A stretch of 64,000 nt of DNA from Enoplolaimus lenunculus (lineage: Eukaryota; Nematoda; Enoplea; Enoplida; Thoracostomopsidae): NCBI GenBank assembly GCA_030248215.1, contig JASANG010000630.1, positions 186,001 through 250,000 of the forward strand. Reading direction: 5' to 3'. The position numbers and the translations under genes are program-made. The notes below the pieces were generated by a model. The model did not search any database. It had not been told where the DNA came from and was given only the letters and a program-made list of their open reading frames with translations. Of this stretch, positions 1 through 26,273 are shown one piece after another (position 1 is the first letter of the stretch; each line of letters opens with the position of its first letter).

Positions 1-201
1 TTAGCGATTTGGCCTTACGCTTAACCTTGTTGTGGTAGGAAAGTGTGAAAGTATATATTTTTCACTTATAGTAATTTTACCCAGTTTCACAATAATTGTA
101 GCCTATGGTTCGTTTCGCTTTAACGTTTGGTAATAATTTTGCGGAGTTGTCGGGTATTTTGAAAAATAAGCCCAGTACCGAAATTTTTATGGCAAGCCGT
201 C

Positions 202-359
202 CGGGCGCGTGAGCCAAGGGGGGCTCAGCCCCCCCCCTGGAAATTTTTTGGCCCTCCTTGGAAAGCTTTCAACTTTGCTGTTAGTCAACAAAAACCTTTG
301 TATGCCCCTCCTGAAAGTTTTTAGCCCCCTAGCAGCAAGGTAAGCTGGCTACGAGCCTG
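202..359. mobile_element. hAT-like MITE, GGCCCGTAGCC family
   Basis: Ends CGGGCGCGTGAGCC and GGCTACGAGCCTG are imperfect inverted repeats. Flanked by AAGCCGTC and AAACCGTC, a 7/8 match 8-bp target duplication. Body shares ATGCCCCTCCTGAAA and TTTTTAGCCCCCT with other copies at 8.95, 51.2 and 60.6 kb. Confidence 0.75.
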
Positions 360-1513
360 AAACCGTCACATATATTTGCTAAATTTTGACAATTAAACAT
401 TGGTTTAGTTACCTAATATCGGTTCAATTTCGGCTTCACGTCTGTAAAATTTTGGTTGTTGACCTTGTGATCCGGTACTATTTTACTTCCGGTTGCACCC
501 AGACCAGAAGTGATAGGTGTAGTTTTCTTTTCTGTTTTATAAATGTTTTTTTTTATGTTTTTTAAGTTGCTTCAACTATTATAGTGTGTTCAGTGTTCCT
601 CATTTACTGACGGGCATCTCCATTGGCGGATCCAAGTTGGGCCGATTCAGGCCTAACACCTCCAATAGTCATCAAAATCAAAATGTTGCGTTAAGATTTA
701 GCATTAAAATTGTGTTTTTCTTCCCTTTGGTTTCGGTCGTAAGTTTTTTCAATATGATGCACCAGGCGACCTCCAGTTAACAATATATCGATCCGCTACA
801 GGACATCACGTTTAGTGTGAAGGTATTAAATGGGGTTTTCAGTTTGTTCTGTGCTGCCAGGGTGACAAGTATTTACCGAATACCGGATCCGGAGCCGGAT
901 GCGGATATCGGTTTTTTCCAGTTATTATAATTGGATATTTATTTTATGCTTACATACTATGCGTCATCATGGCTGTGCGCTTAGAAACCGGCATGTATCG
1001 CTTAAATTATTTTTATATGTTGTGAATAGTTAGCTGTATATATTGTATTTATTTCGAAAGGATAAATTGTTGTAGCATTTTTATATATGGTTGAACTATG
1101 GATCAATTAGGTTCTGCCTGTTTAAATCTAATTTCAAGAAGCGTTGGCTTCTTTTAAGATTACAATTAGGATACTCGGCTTTTGTACAATTTTGCTCCGT
1201 ATTTGCAGTTAGTGGTAGGCTTAGGATGATAAGACCTACCTGTGTTTAATCATAAACCTAAATCTTTGCGTAAAATTTCTCCAAAGCCTAAGCCTAATCC
1301 TAAGCGTAAGCCGAAGCATTGTTTTAACTGTGAATGTTGGATGGAAGGAAAGTGTACAACAAGAGCTTGCAAATGAATTTAAACTCGAATTGCCGTATGA
1401 AATATATAGGTGGTGCTTCCTTGAAATTGCCATATGCACATTGCCAATGTGTGTGTCTTCGATGTGTTCTAGTTCTAGTTTTCGTGGCTTTTATAGATTT
1501 GTTGGTTTGGTTT
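360..1513. other. No gene seen
   Basis: A+T-rich unique-looking DNA with fragments only: a solo CCGGTTGCACCC end near 496, a CCGGATCCGGAGCCGGATGC patch near 883-903, and a degenerate (CCTAAG)n tract at 1252-1320. No splice-bounded open frame found. Confidence 0.5.
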
Positions 1514-1660
1514 AGGGTTCTGGCCGTTTTCCAGTCCCGCGTGGAAAAATTTTAACCCTTCACTAGAACATTTAGCCTTGGTAGTAAAAGTCATCGAAAA
1601 CTGTTGTATGCGTCTCCTAAAAAATTATTAGCCCCCTTCTAGCAAGGTGAGCTGGTTACA
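1514..1660. mobile_element. Truncated MITE of the GGCCCGTAGCC family
   Basis: Shares ACTGTTGTATGCGTCTCC, TTATTAGCCCCCTTCTAG and CAAGGTGAGCTGGTTAC with the copy at 8.95 kb. The left end is degraded. Confidence 0.55.
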
Positions 1661-2037
1661 GGTTGTTGCTACAGCATCAGGCGGAAATATAGACATATTA
1701 GCGGGGCCAGTGGTTTCACAAGGGACACTGTGCCTATAAAAACATATTGAAATGCACATTTATTGTGTTTGTTCTATGCTTTCAGAAACGCTACGCTACT
1801 TTAGCTGTATATTAATTATACCGTGATTAATTTTGTGTTTATAGCTGCGAATTTGTTCTGCGCACTTTTCTGGCGGTGAGAAAAAAGAAGGAGATATCCC
1901 TGTGCCGGATCCAGAAGTAAACATAATATGTTATTTTGTTTCTTATTGTAGTGGGGGTCTTTTCGGCTATCCCCTTGAGGCGGCGATTGCCAAAAATGGT
2001 TGGATTTAACATTTTTTGCATATTTTGCTTTTCGCAT

Positions 2038-2330
2038 GACCTTCTCTGGTTATTTCACGCCCGCCTATATTTGAATGTTTGAGAAATTCGATTTTTAAGC
2101 TAAGAAGGTGCCCCATCAGGACCCGAAAAAAGGTTTTGTCAGAAAGTCTGAACAATTATATACCAGTCGACAGTGCCTTAAAAAGGTCCTGAGAAGCTCA
2201 AATATGCAAAAAAATTTTCAAAATCCAACTGTTTTTGGACAACCGCTGATTGTGGGATAACTGAAAAGGCGAAAAGCCCTTACAGTATGTATTCTATTAA
2301 GTTGCCCCATCACGACATTAATGTCCATTC
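2038..2330. repeat. Dispersed repeat, copies at 47.9 and 52.7 kb
   Basis: Segments such as ATATACCAGTCGACAGTGCC, GAGAAGCTCAAATATGCAAA and AAAATTTTCAAAATCCAAC recur near 48.03-48.28 kb (ATTATACGCCATTCGACGCA, GAGAAGCTCAAATACGCAAA) and 52.79 kb. No coding content seen. Confidence 0.5.
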
Positions 2331-2635
2331 TGATATAACCAGGAACTGGTCATTAACATAGGAGTGAGGAAATTATTCTTGTTTGGGTAAACCAGATGCG
2401 GGCTCTTTGTACATTTTCACCCACGGTTTTCGAAATTTTTACATTTAGGCGTCACTTACGCTCAGGATCAGGTTTAGGTTTGAGCTCTGGCTTAGGCTTA
2501 AAATTGTGGCGCCACGGAAATGTGCTTTACAAAAGCCCGCCGTTTGATAGCATCATATTCTGAGTACTCTGAATGTTGCCAAACGTATTAAGCTTGGGAA
2601 GGAAATTTCGACGCTATATTCCTGTCGGAAAATAG

Positions 2636-2989
2636 AACCCTATTCACACGTGCAAGTTTTTGCAGCGCGAACTCGCAGCTGCAGCTTGCACGAGTTTCTT
2701 GACGTGCAAGTTTCATGTGCAAGTTTTTGCTGCGAAAACTGCCACGTCTGAACAGGGCTTAAGCCCTGTTCACACGTGCAAGTTTTTGTTGCGAGAACTT
2801 GCAGCTGCAACTTTTACTTGCAAATTTTGTCCAAAATCCCGTTCGAAAAACTGCAAATAATTCATTAAAAATCATAGCTACTGAATTTATTGCAGCCGCT
2901 TTCTCATTGGTTGATGAAAAATGCAAGTTTTGTGTGCCATTTTCAGCTGGGAGTTCTAGCATCAAATACTTGCACGTGTGAATAGGGTT
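2636..2989. mobile_element. MITE or foldback element with CACACGTGCAAGT ends
   Basis: Terminal inverted repeats AACCCTATTCACACGTGCAA and TTGCACGTGTGAATAGGGTT. The centre holds a second copy of the left end next to the palindrome CAGGGCTTAAGCCCTG (2755-2770), so this is either one element inserted in another or an element with an internal duplication. Confidence 0.75.
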
Positions 2990-4264
2990 TTAATGGTAAG
3001 GATGACAAATATGAAAGGACATTGTTTTTTTCAAAGTATATGTATTGCGTTTGCAGTATTACATAAATAACAGGTTAATTTGTCAAGAACAGTTGTTGCA
3101 TCATATTCATTCACAAAAGCTTCCGTCACTGCCAGTGCCGGCGGAAGTGCCCTCCCACATCCCAATTGGGGGGGCGACCTTTGGTTGCCCCACTGTGGCA
3201 AACTAAGAAATTTTTTCACTGGCAACGAAGTAACAGAGCTATAAAACATTTTATTGGAGGCCACTTTTCGGACCTGTTTGGGTTGCCCCGAATATCTTAA
3301 AGACGGCTCTGGTCACTGCTTAATAGTTTACTTGAAAATTTGGAAAACTGTCAATGCACAATAGCCAATGATTATAAAAACGTTGCTTTTGGTTTGTGAA
3401 ATATATGTTCCCGAAGTATAACTGTTCATTACGCTTTTAGTCTGGACCTTTCAGTAATTTAAAAACGTATCAGCGCTTCTAGTACACTGTTACTCTTAAG
3501 CCTAAACATTATTATTATTAACAATATGACTGGCTTGGCTGTATTAATATATACTTGTTTCCTTGCTCAAAACTATTACTATTGCGCATATATCATGCTT
3601 TTAATATCAAAAGGGCTTGTTTTTATAGCGCTTATATGACGCACGCTCTCTCGCTCTCTCTATTTTGAGCTTTGTTTAGCATTTTATGGACAGTTGTATT
3701 ATATAACACCACTACCACCAGCCGTACTAGTTTCGGTGTAATAGGAGTTGTTTTTTTTGTTTCGCTGACAAATCATAAAGCAGAACACGCGTGTATATGG
3801 CTGTTTGCAGGAAAACGGTTGGATGTTTAGACGCGTAGCCAGGATTCGGCAAAAGGTTGTTGCGTGCAAGCGTAGTGAGCGAGAAATTGGTTATTGTACA
3901 GCCTGTAAAAATGTCTTTTTCACCATACTTTTGTCATGTGTCCAGGTTCGGCGAATCGGATGGAAACAATTTAGCGATAATGAATTGATTGGATGCTAAG
4001 AGTGATTGGGGCAATGCGCCGGTCATACGTATAGGCTGCCGGTCGCAATTTTTAAATTCTAGTGAACCCGAGCCGTATTTTCAGTTAATTCTTTTCAAAG
4101 AAAAGACTAGAAGAATCTGTAGCTTCGCCCCAATTTGAACTATTGTATAAACTTTTCAGCTGTAGGTACGATATTTTTAAAATACGAATGTATTCCACAC
4201 GGCGTTGCTTTACTGTTATATTTCAAAGAATAGTCTTCGTTGGTATCAAGCAGCACTCAACAGG
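2990..4264. other. No gene seen
   Basis: No supported gene. One pyrimidine tract (GCTCTCTCGCTCTCTCTATT, 3647-3666) could be promoter-like, but there is no gene within reach to attach it to. Confidence 0.4.
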
Positions 4265-4348
4265 CAGAGTACAACTGGAATTACAATCTACCGGAGCCAG
4301 AATTTGAAAAAATACCACAAGCAGAACTGAAATTCCGGTTGCATCTTG
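4265..4348. mobile_element. 84-bp hAT-like MITE, CAGGGTGCAACCGG family
   Basis: Ends CAGAGTACAACTGGAATT and AATTCCGGTTGCATCTTG are inverted repeats. Flanks TCAACAGG and GCAGCAGG match 6/8. Confidence 0.6.
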
Positions 4349-4482
4349 GCAGCAGGCATATTTTCTCGCCCTCATGACAGTGATAAATTTTTAGAAAGTT
4401 TTATGGGGTATATTTATTCTTTGCATAGAAAGATTATATACACAATGTAGTAAACAGAGCTATTTGTAGTGCGAAGATAAGT

Positions 4483-4894
4483 CAGGGTGCAAAGCGGAAC
4501 TGGATTATACCGGAATCGGAATCGGATCTACAAAATTTGTGACTATGCGGATAATTTGTATTAACAAACTATAACATTGATTTAGAATGTCTGTTGGCTG
4601 GCAACAATTGTCAAAGACGTCGCATGAACAAATTGGCAACAATTTTTGGGCTCTTCAAAGCTAAACTACAATCAATTATTGATAAGTTAACATGTCGAAA
4701 ACAATTTAATAGATAAATGATGCAGAATGTTTATACATCATATCACAACAAGTAGGCCTAAAAGTAAAGTGTGGAAGTTCCGATTCCGATTGATTGTGCA
4801 ATCGGAATCGGAATCCAGAGCTCGTTTTGAATCGGAATCGGAACTCGTTTTGAATCGGAATTCTAATTGGAATCGGAATTCCGATTGCATCCTG
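4483..4894. mobile_element. hAT-like MITE, CAGGGTGCAACCGG family, with AATCGG arrays
   Basis: Starts CAGGGTGCAAAGCGGAACTG and ends GAATTCCGATTGCATCCTG. Flanks AGATAAGT and AGAAAAGT match 7/8 as an 8-bp target duplication. Inside both ends are runs of AATCGG units, where the sister copy at 6136 has TTCCGG. Confidence 0.8.
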
Positions 4895-6135
4895 AGAAAA
4901 GTAGATCAGTTAGCAGCCAGCTGGCGAAACCAGGATGTTATAATAATAGAAAGAAATGACAACGCTTATGTGAGAAGCATGGGTGCATCTTTTTGAATTT
5001 GTAACACCTAAACACTGAAAGCGCTTGTGATAGCATTTTTATTTCGTACATATACCAGCCAAATACTCACTGTGGTTTTATCGGGGTTAGTAGATGGGGA
5101 AAGAGCAATTATACGGACGCCGGGAACGTTCTGGTAACACACAATTATTTTCGGCACTGTGCATAGTTTTGTGAGCTGGGGTGGAGATAAACGTAGGGGG
5201 AACGACGCGCGTGTTTCGCGTTCTCATGCAGTTGTGGGGCCGTTACATATTTGCTTAGATTGTCGACACAAGTCGCCAAACTACAAAAAAACTTGCGTTC
5301 AGTTTATAGTTTTACCGCGACATCTAAAGTGGCCAATGTTAGTTTTAGGACCGTAACTGTAGATTAAGCATATTCCTAAGGCTTGAGCCGAAGCCTAAGC
5401 GTCGAAAAAAGTGTAAACGTAAGGGTAAGGCTAAGCAAACAATATAGTCTAATTTGTAAACCTACTCTTTTGCAGGCTTGACGGACATAAGGACTGCTGT
5501 AAAAGTAACATGGGACCTTAAATCTATAAAGCAGTGTCAAATCATAATATACGTTAACTGGTGGTGTAAAAGCAATTACATGTTGTGTTTTTTGGTACAA
5601 ATATGGCTCTGAGAAAGCAGATTAATATTATGTAGAAATCGAGTAGGTTCTGATCGGGTTTAGATATATTGTAAAAGCTATTGAACTAAACAAGACACAC
5701 ACACACGCCGAACTATAAAGTAGCTATTGCGTCATAGCCAGGAGTCTATTTCGGCAGGGGACAGTCACATCTCAGTTGATTTGTGAGCCAGCGCGAAAAG
5801 TTTTTGTTAACGTTTACGTGCACGTTATTATACACCTTGCAGAAGTATATTTTGATTTTGGAGACTTAGAAATTTTGAAGCGATATATCTCCGGTTGTAT
5901 ACGTACGGGCCTTGTAAACTTGCCCAACATTTTTAGAGGGGTCTAAAAAGCTGGGCCAAAAATTGGGAGTGATTGAGTTGAAATTTCAAAATTTTAATCA
6001 AATAAATGGGTTAAAATTTGTTCACATGTGGCTAAGCTTCATCTTCTGCGCCATTTGGGGGGGGGGGCACTGGACTCTACCGTACCGTGGGTATAGGATG
6101 ATTCTGGTGTGCAGAGAGGGTCATATCAATTATAT
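4895..6135. other. No gene seen
   Basis: Contains a degenerate (CCTAAG)n tract at 5361-5438. No supportable coding exon. Confidence 0.45.
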
Positions 6136-6532
6136 CAGGGTGCAACCGGAATTCCGGTTCCGGTTCCGGCATTTTTTCACCTTCCGGTTCCGGTAAATTT
6201 TTACCGGATTTAAAAATTCCGGTGTTAGAATTTGGCCGTTTTCTTAACTTTGCTAATTTTTAAGAGTCTCTTTTGAAAGCCACTTGTACTCCAAATATAA
6301 GCCAATGATGGTGGATTTCACTTCAGTCGACGACGAAAATCTAAAATACAACAAATAAAATAAATACCTATGTTCGACTAAGGTTATTTCACAAATAATA
6401 GAGCAAAAAATAAGAATAAAACGAAATTTTTGGTGAAATTTATTTTTCACTTTCCGGTTCCGTTTCCGGTTCCGGTAAAATTTTCAAATTCCGGTTCCGG
6501 TTCCGGTAAATTGTAATTCCGGTTGCACCCTG
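6136..6532. mobile_element. hAT-like MITE, CAGGGTGCAACCGG family, with TTCCGG arrays
   Basis: 397 bp. Near-perfect terminal inverted repeats CAGGGTGCAACCGGAATT and AATTCCGGTTGCACCCTG. Flanks share ATTATAT (7 bp). Both subterminal regions are arrays of TTCCGG. No open frame for a transposase. Confidence 0.88.
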
Positions 6533-7952
6533 ATTATATAATGCGTGGTTGTTTTTAAGTATGTATGTATATTTGTCTTAGTTAGCGTCTATAAATTTGT
6601 TAAGGTCGTTGCTGGGGCCATCCAGCTTGTAAAAGCGCGTTTTTTGAGTGTTTCTGGGAATTTAGGTGAAGATATGTACATAACATCCTGTTCGTCTTTG
6701 TAACGCCCTTGGAGATGCTTGACCCCCCACATTGGGCGTTCCTTTCTGGCGACGCTACGTACTGAACTCTACAATGAATGTGATTGTTGTCAGAGTGAAC
6801 GTTTACCGCAAACAAGCGACACACACGTCCGTTTTAGAAACCGAATAAGTGAAAGTGTGTGTATACGTACGTACCACCAATAGTAAAGAGCTTTCATAGT
6901 TTCGGGCTTTGATATGTTTTGCTTTTGTGTGAGTGAAAGCTTGGCTTATTGCTTGTTGCCTTTATTATATCGTGATTCATTATTATGTGTGTATCAGGCA
7001 GGGGAGGGATGTACGCATGTATATACAATGAGAAGTGGCTTTTATCTGTGTCCGAAATTTATCTGTAGAGACGATAAAAATGGACGTTTGCAAGCGGCAA
7101 AGGAAACTGCTGGATTGTAGAGTCCCACAGAATGATGTTCTATTTTGCCGACATGGAATCCTGGCTATGCCCTTGGTGTGCAGTCACGGGTGTAGCTAAG
7201 ATTTCGTGTCAGGAATAATATCTGATGTGAAACTTTTTTCACATTCAAGATATAGGTAATTTTAAACCGTGTTATAAGCAGTTTTTTTCTTTATCTCTTC
7301 GAAAATTTCGGGAGTGGATGTATCTGTCTTATCCGTTTTCTTACGCCCCTGGTTGTGCATGCGTCGCGCTTGGACATCGGCCCTTGCAGCTGCTATTTAT
7401 ATTGTGTTCTGGCGTAGCTAAGATTTCAGTTCGGTATAGTATAGCCTTAGTTTAAAGAAGTTTTCGACCTGTAGGACCCCCTACAGAAGGTTATCTACTA
7501 ACAGCGCTTTTTTGTGTTAAAATTTCGAAAGGGGGGTATATTCGCTCTACCCTTTTCTCTTGTAATCATGTATATATATGTCGTTGGCCTAGGCCAATTG
7601 GTAATGGGCCGTAATAACAGATTGTCCTACGACGTATACGCCCTAAATAGTGAGAAATAAAGCAATACTCTCGAGTCTGTTTCGCGCTACAATATATAAA
7701 ATGATCAGTTGTTATCCTGCTAGGAAGTGTAGGTACAGGTGTTTGAAGATTTTTCGGTGTTGTAGGTGAATATGTTAATATTTTTTGTAGTGTAGCTGAA
7801 GCATTACGTACAAAGGCGTTGCCAGTTTTATTATAATTGAAGCTTTGCTAATTTAAATTTTGTGTTATTTCAAATGCGAAGGCGTTTAATTTGTTAGTTG
7901 TTAGTTAGGTAATGGGGCTGGTTCGAGACGTTTTGTTTCACGCTAACAACGG
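6533..7952. other. No gene seen
   Basis: Unremarkable A+T-rich DNA with short repeat scraps. The open frames here lack both splice sites and protein-like composition. Confidence 0.45.
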
Positions 7953-8062
7953 GTTTTGGGCAAATTAATAGTGAATAGCGGGGGTTTAAGCAAATTATTA
8001 GCAAACAGCCGGTTTAAACAAATTATTAGTAAACAGCGGGTTTACGCAAATTATTAGTAATG
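7953..8062. repeat. Tandem repeat, ~33-bp unit, about 3.5 copies
   Basis: Units of the form CGGGTTTAAGCAAATTATTA plus GTAAACAG, with the spacing drifting by a base or two. Confidence 0.8.
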
Positions 8063-8210
8063 ATCTGAAACAGAACGCTCCATCCGGTTCCGGCTCGCGA
8101 GGTACTGTTTCATGTTGCGTCATGGTGCTGGCTCCGTCTTTTCCGCTAATGTTTCAGTCGTACTGTCGAAGTTGAGTTTTAGTATGCTTAGCTGTATCAA
8201 GAGCTTGCTT

Positions 8211-8291
8211 GATACTTAAACAAAAGTATGCAATTGCATAATACTTAAACAAAAGTATGCAATTGCATGATACTTAAACAAAAGTATGCAA
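8211..8291. repeat. Tandem repeat, ~30-bp unit, three copies
   Basis: TGATACTTAAACAAAAGTAT then GCAATTGCA, repeated almost exactly three times. The last copy runs into the next foldback element. Confidence 0.88.
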
Positions 8292-8625
8292 CTGGGTACA
8301 TTCTGTGCAGAAACGAATGTATGTATACAGCGCGTATTGCATTTTTGGGCTAATCCCCTCGTCATTATTTAGAGAGGGGAAGGGTCAAAAGTTTCAGAGA
8401 TTCTGAAATTTATATGCTGTGTTGTATTGGTCTTTTCTTTAAAGAAATTTTAATCAATATTGGCGGTTGACTGGCAATTTGCATATTATATTGAATGTAA
8501 AATTGACTCTCCCAAAGTGAGGTAGGTAGGACCAAAACGCAACGAGCGCTAGGTACATTTAGCTTAGTGCAAAACAATGGCTTGTTGAATGAATACATTT
8601 GTTTAAGGGTATCATAGACTCTTGA
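8283..8625. mobile_element. Foldback-type element, related to one at 48.5 kb
   Basis: Left arm AGTATGCAACTGGGTACATT followed by GCGCGTATTGCATTTTTGGG and a CCCCTC block. The inverted right arm has GACTCTCCCAAAGTGAGGTA, CCAAAACGCAACGAGCGC and TAGGTACATTTAGC. The arms diverge by perhaps 20-30%. Confidence 0.6.
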
Positions 8626-8731
8626 TTATAATGAAATAAAACAGTTTGATATTGTTTAATTCACTTGAACAGCAATATTTTTGTATGTTTTCAGTCACAT
8701 ATTGAAATGCATTTAAGTAGATTATTTTTAG

Positions 8732-23091
<14,360 letters not shown>

Positions 23092-24540
23092 AGTTCAAAA
23101 CTAAGGCTAAAACTATACGTGTTTTACGGGGTACTGCCTTGTCGCCGTCTCACACAATTCGTGTACGATGCAGTTCAGTGACGGATAAAGTTATTAATTG
23201 TTTTAAAAGCACAGGTTCACCCACAGGTGTAGCCAACATGTCATAAAACGGAGGGTTACGTTCTATAAAAATTTCGAAGTGGGTGTAACGTATCCAAATT
23301 ACCGAGTAAAAAGTGGAATTGTATTTCTCGTCCGTTTGGAATGATCGTTGTGGTTTGGTGAAAAGGTTGAAATTTTGTCGCTGTGATTATTTTTTGAAGG
23401 TTTTGGAACTCTAAGCTGGCAGATTTTGGTTGCAGACAATGAAAGCGTCGAAAAATGCGAAAGCCTGTCTTGATGTTAAAAATTACTGTTCAAGGATAAC
23501 GGATTTTAAAATGTTTTGATTTTGAATAACTGCGAAGGGCAAATGATGTTTGTTCCAGAACATATTATATTGCTGTTCGTTATTTTGCTATTGCTTCGGA
23601 TATTTACGGAACACGTACTTATGTACTTTCCTCCAAACAAAAATCTCGCAAGCTAAGATACAATGACTAGAATAGGATAAGACTTCGCTCTAGGCTTAGA
23701 AAAATAAGCAATAAGGTGGAAGCAAGTTTTTGATTTCTATCAAAGTAACAGTAGTGTTTGGTGAAAAACAAAAAAAGTATCTCTTAAATATGCTACACAG
23801 GAGTTGTTTCAATATCTAATATTTCGTTACATGAGGATTTACTCTTAAGTCTCTGTATAACCCAGCAATGACTAATTTTATAAAAAGTTTAAGAGTTGAC
23901 TTCGTCCAAAGGTACTGGTAAAGCAAGATTAGTATTTACTAGTTTAAATTTGTTGAAAACCAAGGTATATATACGCATAACAAATTTTGAAAAATTGCAC
24001 ATTTACGAGAAAGTTAAACTTCCGAAATCTAACATAAAGGAAATGAATATTAGGTTACTTTTGGAAACACAGTTCATTGTGTCTGTTGTATTATTCTGTT
24101 CTATTTAGCACTCCATATCTCATTCTTTGTACAGTGAAGTAAAATTTTCATTGCATAACCGTGTAGTTTGCCTTGGCATGTATTCTAGTCACGACTATAA
24201 GGCAGGACACAACCGGAAGTCTGCCTTCGGCTCCTAAGAAGATCAACCTTTTGCTACGGTAGTATTTTTGCCAGTTGTTTTGACAAATTTGGTAACAAAT
24301 TTCGTCGTATTATGTTTCTAGTACGGAAATTTTCAAACAGGACGCTTAAAAACTAATTTTTGGGTAACACAACATATCACAGTTGAAATTTGTAAATTCG
24401 ATATGATTCTATGACATATCTAATTCTGTTTCACCTCTGGTTCCGGTGTCGTATGAAAAAAATGACTAACGAAAAAATGACCTCGGGCACATTTGCGTGG
24501 TGGGTCGATTTTTTTATATATTGTGTAAAAAAAGATCCCC
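23092..24540. other. No gene seen downstream of CtBP
   Basis: Presumed CtBP 3' flank. A+T-rich, no coding exon supported. Confidence 0.4.
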
Positions 24541-24645
24541 CATTAAAAAGAGACCCCGGTCATCCCATTAAGAAGAGACCCCCGGTCATCCCATTAAGAA
24601 GAGACCCCCGGTCATCCCATTAAGAAGAGACCCCCGGTCATTTAT
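24541..24645. repeat. 26-bp minisatellite, four copies
   Basis: Unit CCCATTAAGAAGAGACCCCC then GGTCAT. The first copy has AAAAAGAGACCCC instead; the rest are identical, which suggests recent expansion. Confidence 0.92.
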
Positions 24646-24822
24646 ACACGGCCAACATAGGAATAAAATAGATCCCAATGAAAAATGACACCCAATTTCA
24701 ATCCAGCCAAGTGCTGCAGCAGGAATGACTAGCAGCTGCTTACCAAATACATGTGCTAAATATAACGCTTTTCCCCTTGGTAGATGGCCTCATTGAGATC
24801 TTGTCATTCAATACACGTGCAG

Positions 24823-25110
24823 CAGGGTGCAACCCGAGGTGAAAAATACCGACGCCAGAGCCAGAGGTGAGGCGAAAAGTAAACATGATGGTTAATTAGT
24901 TAATTTTAACCAATATCGGCAATATGTTGTTTGATTTTACGCTAATTTTTTGCCAATTTCGGAAATTCTTTCCTGAAAATTGCGTCAAAAGTAAAACGAA
25001 GCGCGCTAAACAGATACATTTTGCAAAATTATACTGCCGAAATTGCCGGAACCTCCGGCGAAAAATTCTACGGGAGCCGGAGATCTAGTAGCGGAAGCAC
25101 TCGCGATCGA
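24823..25110. mobile_element. hAT-like MITE, CAGGGTGCAACCGG family, right end missing
   Basis: Starts CAGGGTGCAACCCGAGGTGA and closely resembles the copy at 21996 (GAGGCGAAAA, GGCGAAAAATTCTACGGGAG). The right terminal repeat is not found. Confidence 0.5.
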
Positions 25111-25299
25111 AGTGAGCCAGAAGCTATACGTCATTTTAGCGCTGAATCTAAGACAAAATCTTGGTTTCCCTTTGGATCCACCAGTAGAGGAACAGGGGAT
25201 ACATGCCGTTCCTAAACTTCTGGAAAAACCAGGAAAGCACATGTTTACAGGTTCTATATTTGACGGCACTTTACTAAAGGTATAGCAGACGCAGGGTAA

Positions 25300-26270
25300 T
25301 GCGGGGTTCACGTTATAACTGGGGCAGTCGGGTCACGTTTTGTCATATGTTGATTCGACATCAACATGAATTTTTGTTACCATCATATGATACGGACAAG
25401 CAAAGGTCGAATATCATGTGATATTGCTATACAAAGTACGGGTATTCATGTTATCTCAGCATACAAGTGTTCGAATGTCAGGTGACGTAATGAGACATAT
25501 TGTTGAATATCATATGATATTCCAAATTAACAGCATATATGATATGATATTCAAAGACGGATTTGAAATATCATATGATATTCCATTATGTAGTTTAAGA
25601 CGTATACAATCCGCTAAAATTTTGAATATTCCTCCCAAATTCGAATTTTTTTGCCAAAATTTGAATTTTCCCGCCAAATTTTGAATTTTTGCGCCAAAAT
25701 TTTAATTTCCCGCGAAAATTTGAATTTACGCCAAAATTTGAATTTTCCCACCTGAATTTGAATTTGCCGCCAAAATTTGAATTTTCAACCAAAATTTGAA
25801 TTTTCCCGCTAAAATTTGAATTTCTCGCCAATATTTGAATTTCCCGCCAAAATGTGAATTTCCCGCCAAATTATGAATTTTCCCGTCTAAATTTGAATTT
25901 GCCGCCAAAATTTGAATTCTCCCGCCAAAATTTGAATTTCCCGCCAAAATTTGAATTTCCCGCCAAAATTTGAATTTCCCACCAAAATTTGAATTTCCCG
26001 CCAATTAAATGTCGATTAGTATCATATATTCCAAAACATGTTATGCAGCTGACTCAGTAGACATTTTCAAAATGATCATATGATATTGACAGACAACGTA
26101 TGGAATATCATATGATATTGAAATACAAACCGTGACCGATAAATGATGTTAGCAGACAACCACTGTTTTTTGAATATCATATTGGGTTACATCGCAGACA
26201 AAATGTTACCCAATATATACAACGTGACAAAACGTGGCCCAGCTGCACCATTTATAACGTAAACCCCGCA
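25300..26270. mobile_element. PIF/Harbinger-like MITE built around a minisatellite
   Basis: Terminal inverted repeats TGCGGGGTTCACGTTATAA and TTATAACGTAAACCCCGCA, extending about 50 bp inward with few mismatches (CACGTTTTGTCA and TGACAAAACGTG). TAA at both outer edges is the 3-bp TWA duplication expected of PIF/Harbinger. Inside are ATCATATGATATT palindromes and the array at 25610-26005. No transposase, so non-autonomous. Confidence 0.85.
25610..26005. repeat. Minisatellite of ~17-19-bp units inside the MITE
   Basis: About 20 copies of TTTGAATTTCCCGCCAAAA with small changes. Lack of stops makes spurious open frames on the minus strand (repeats of NSNFGGKIQILA). The same array in the opposite orientation occurs at 40799-40938. 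Confidence 0.92.
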
Positions 26271-26273
26271 TAA

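Noticed and set aside
3647-3666. GAGA-like pyrimidine tract as a promoter element
   Set aside because: No gene start within several kilobases; simple CT-rich sequence is enough to explain it.
25136-25285. Exon-like frame LNLRQNLGFPLDPPVEEQGI with an acceptor before it
   Set aside because: GGGGATACATGCCGTTCCTA and neighbouring bases recur at 20.91-20.96 kb (GGAGATACACGCCCTCCCGG), so this is part of a dispersed repeat, not a gene exon.
25595-26004. Long minus-strand open frames of NSNFGGKFKFW-type repeats
   Set aside because: They are translations of a non-coding minisatellite inside a MITE; the unit length and lack of stops explain the open frame.
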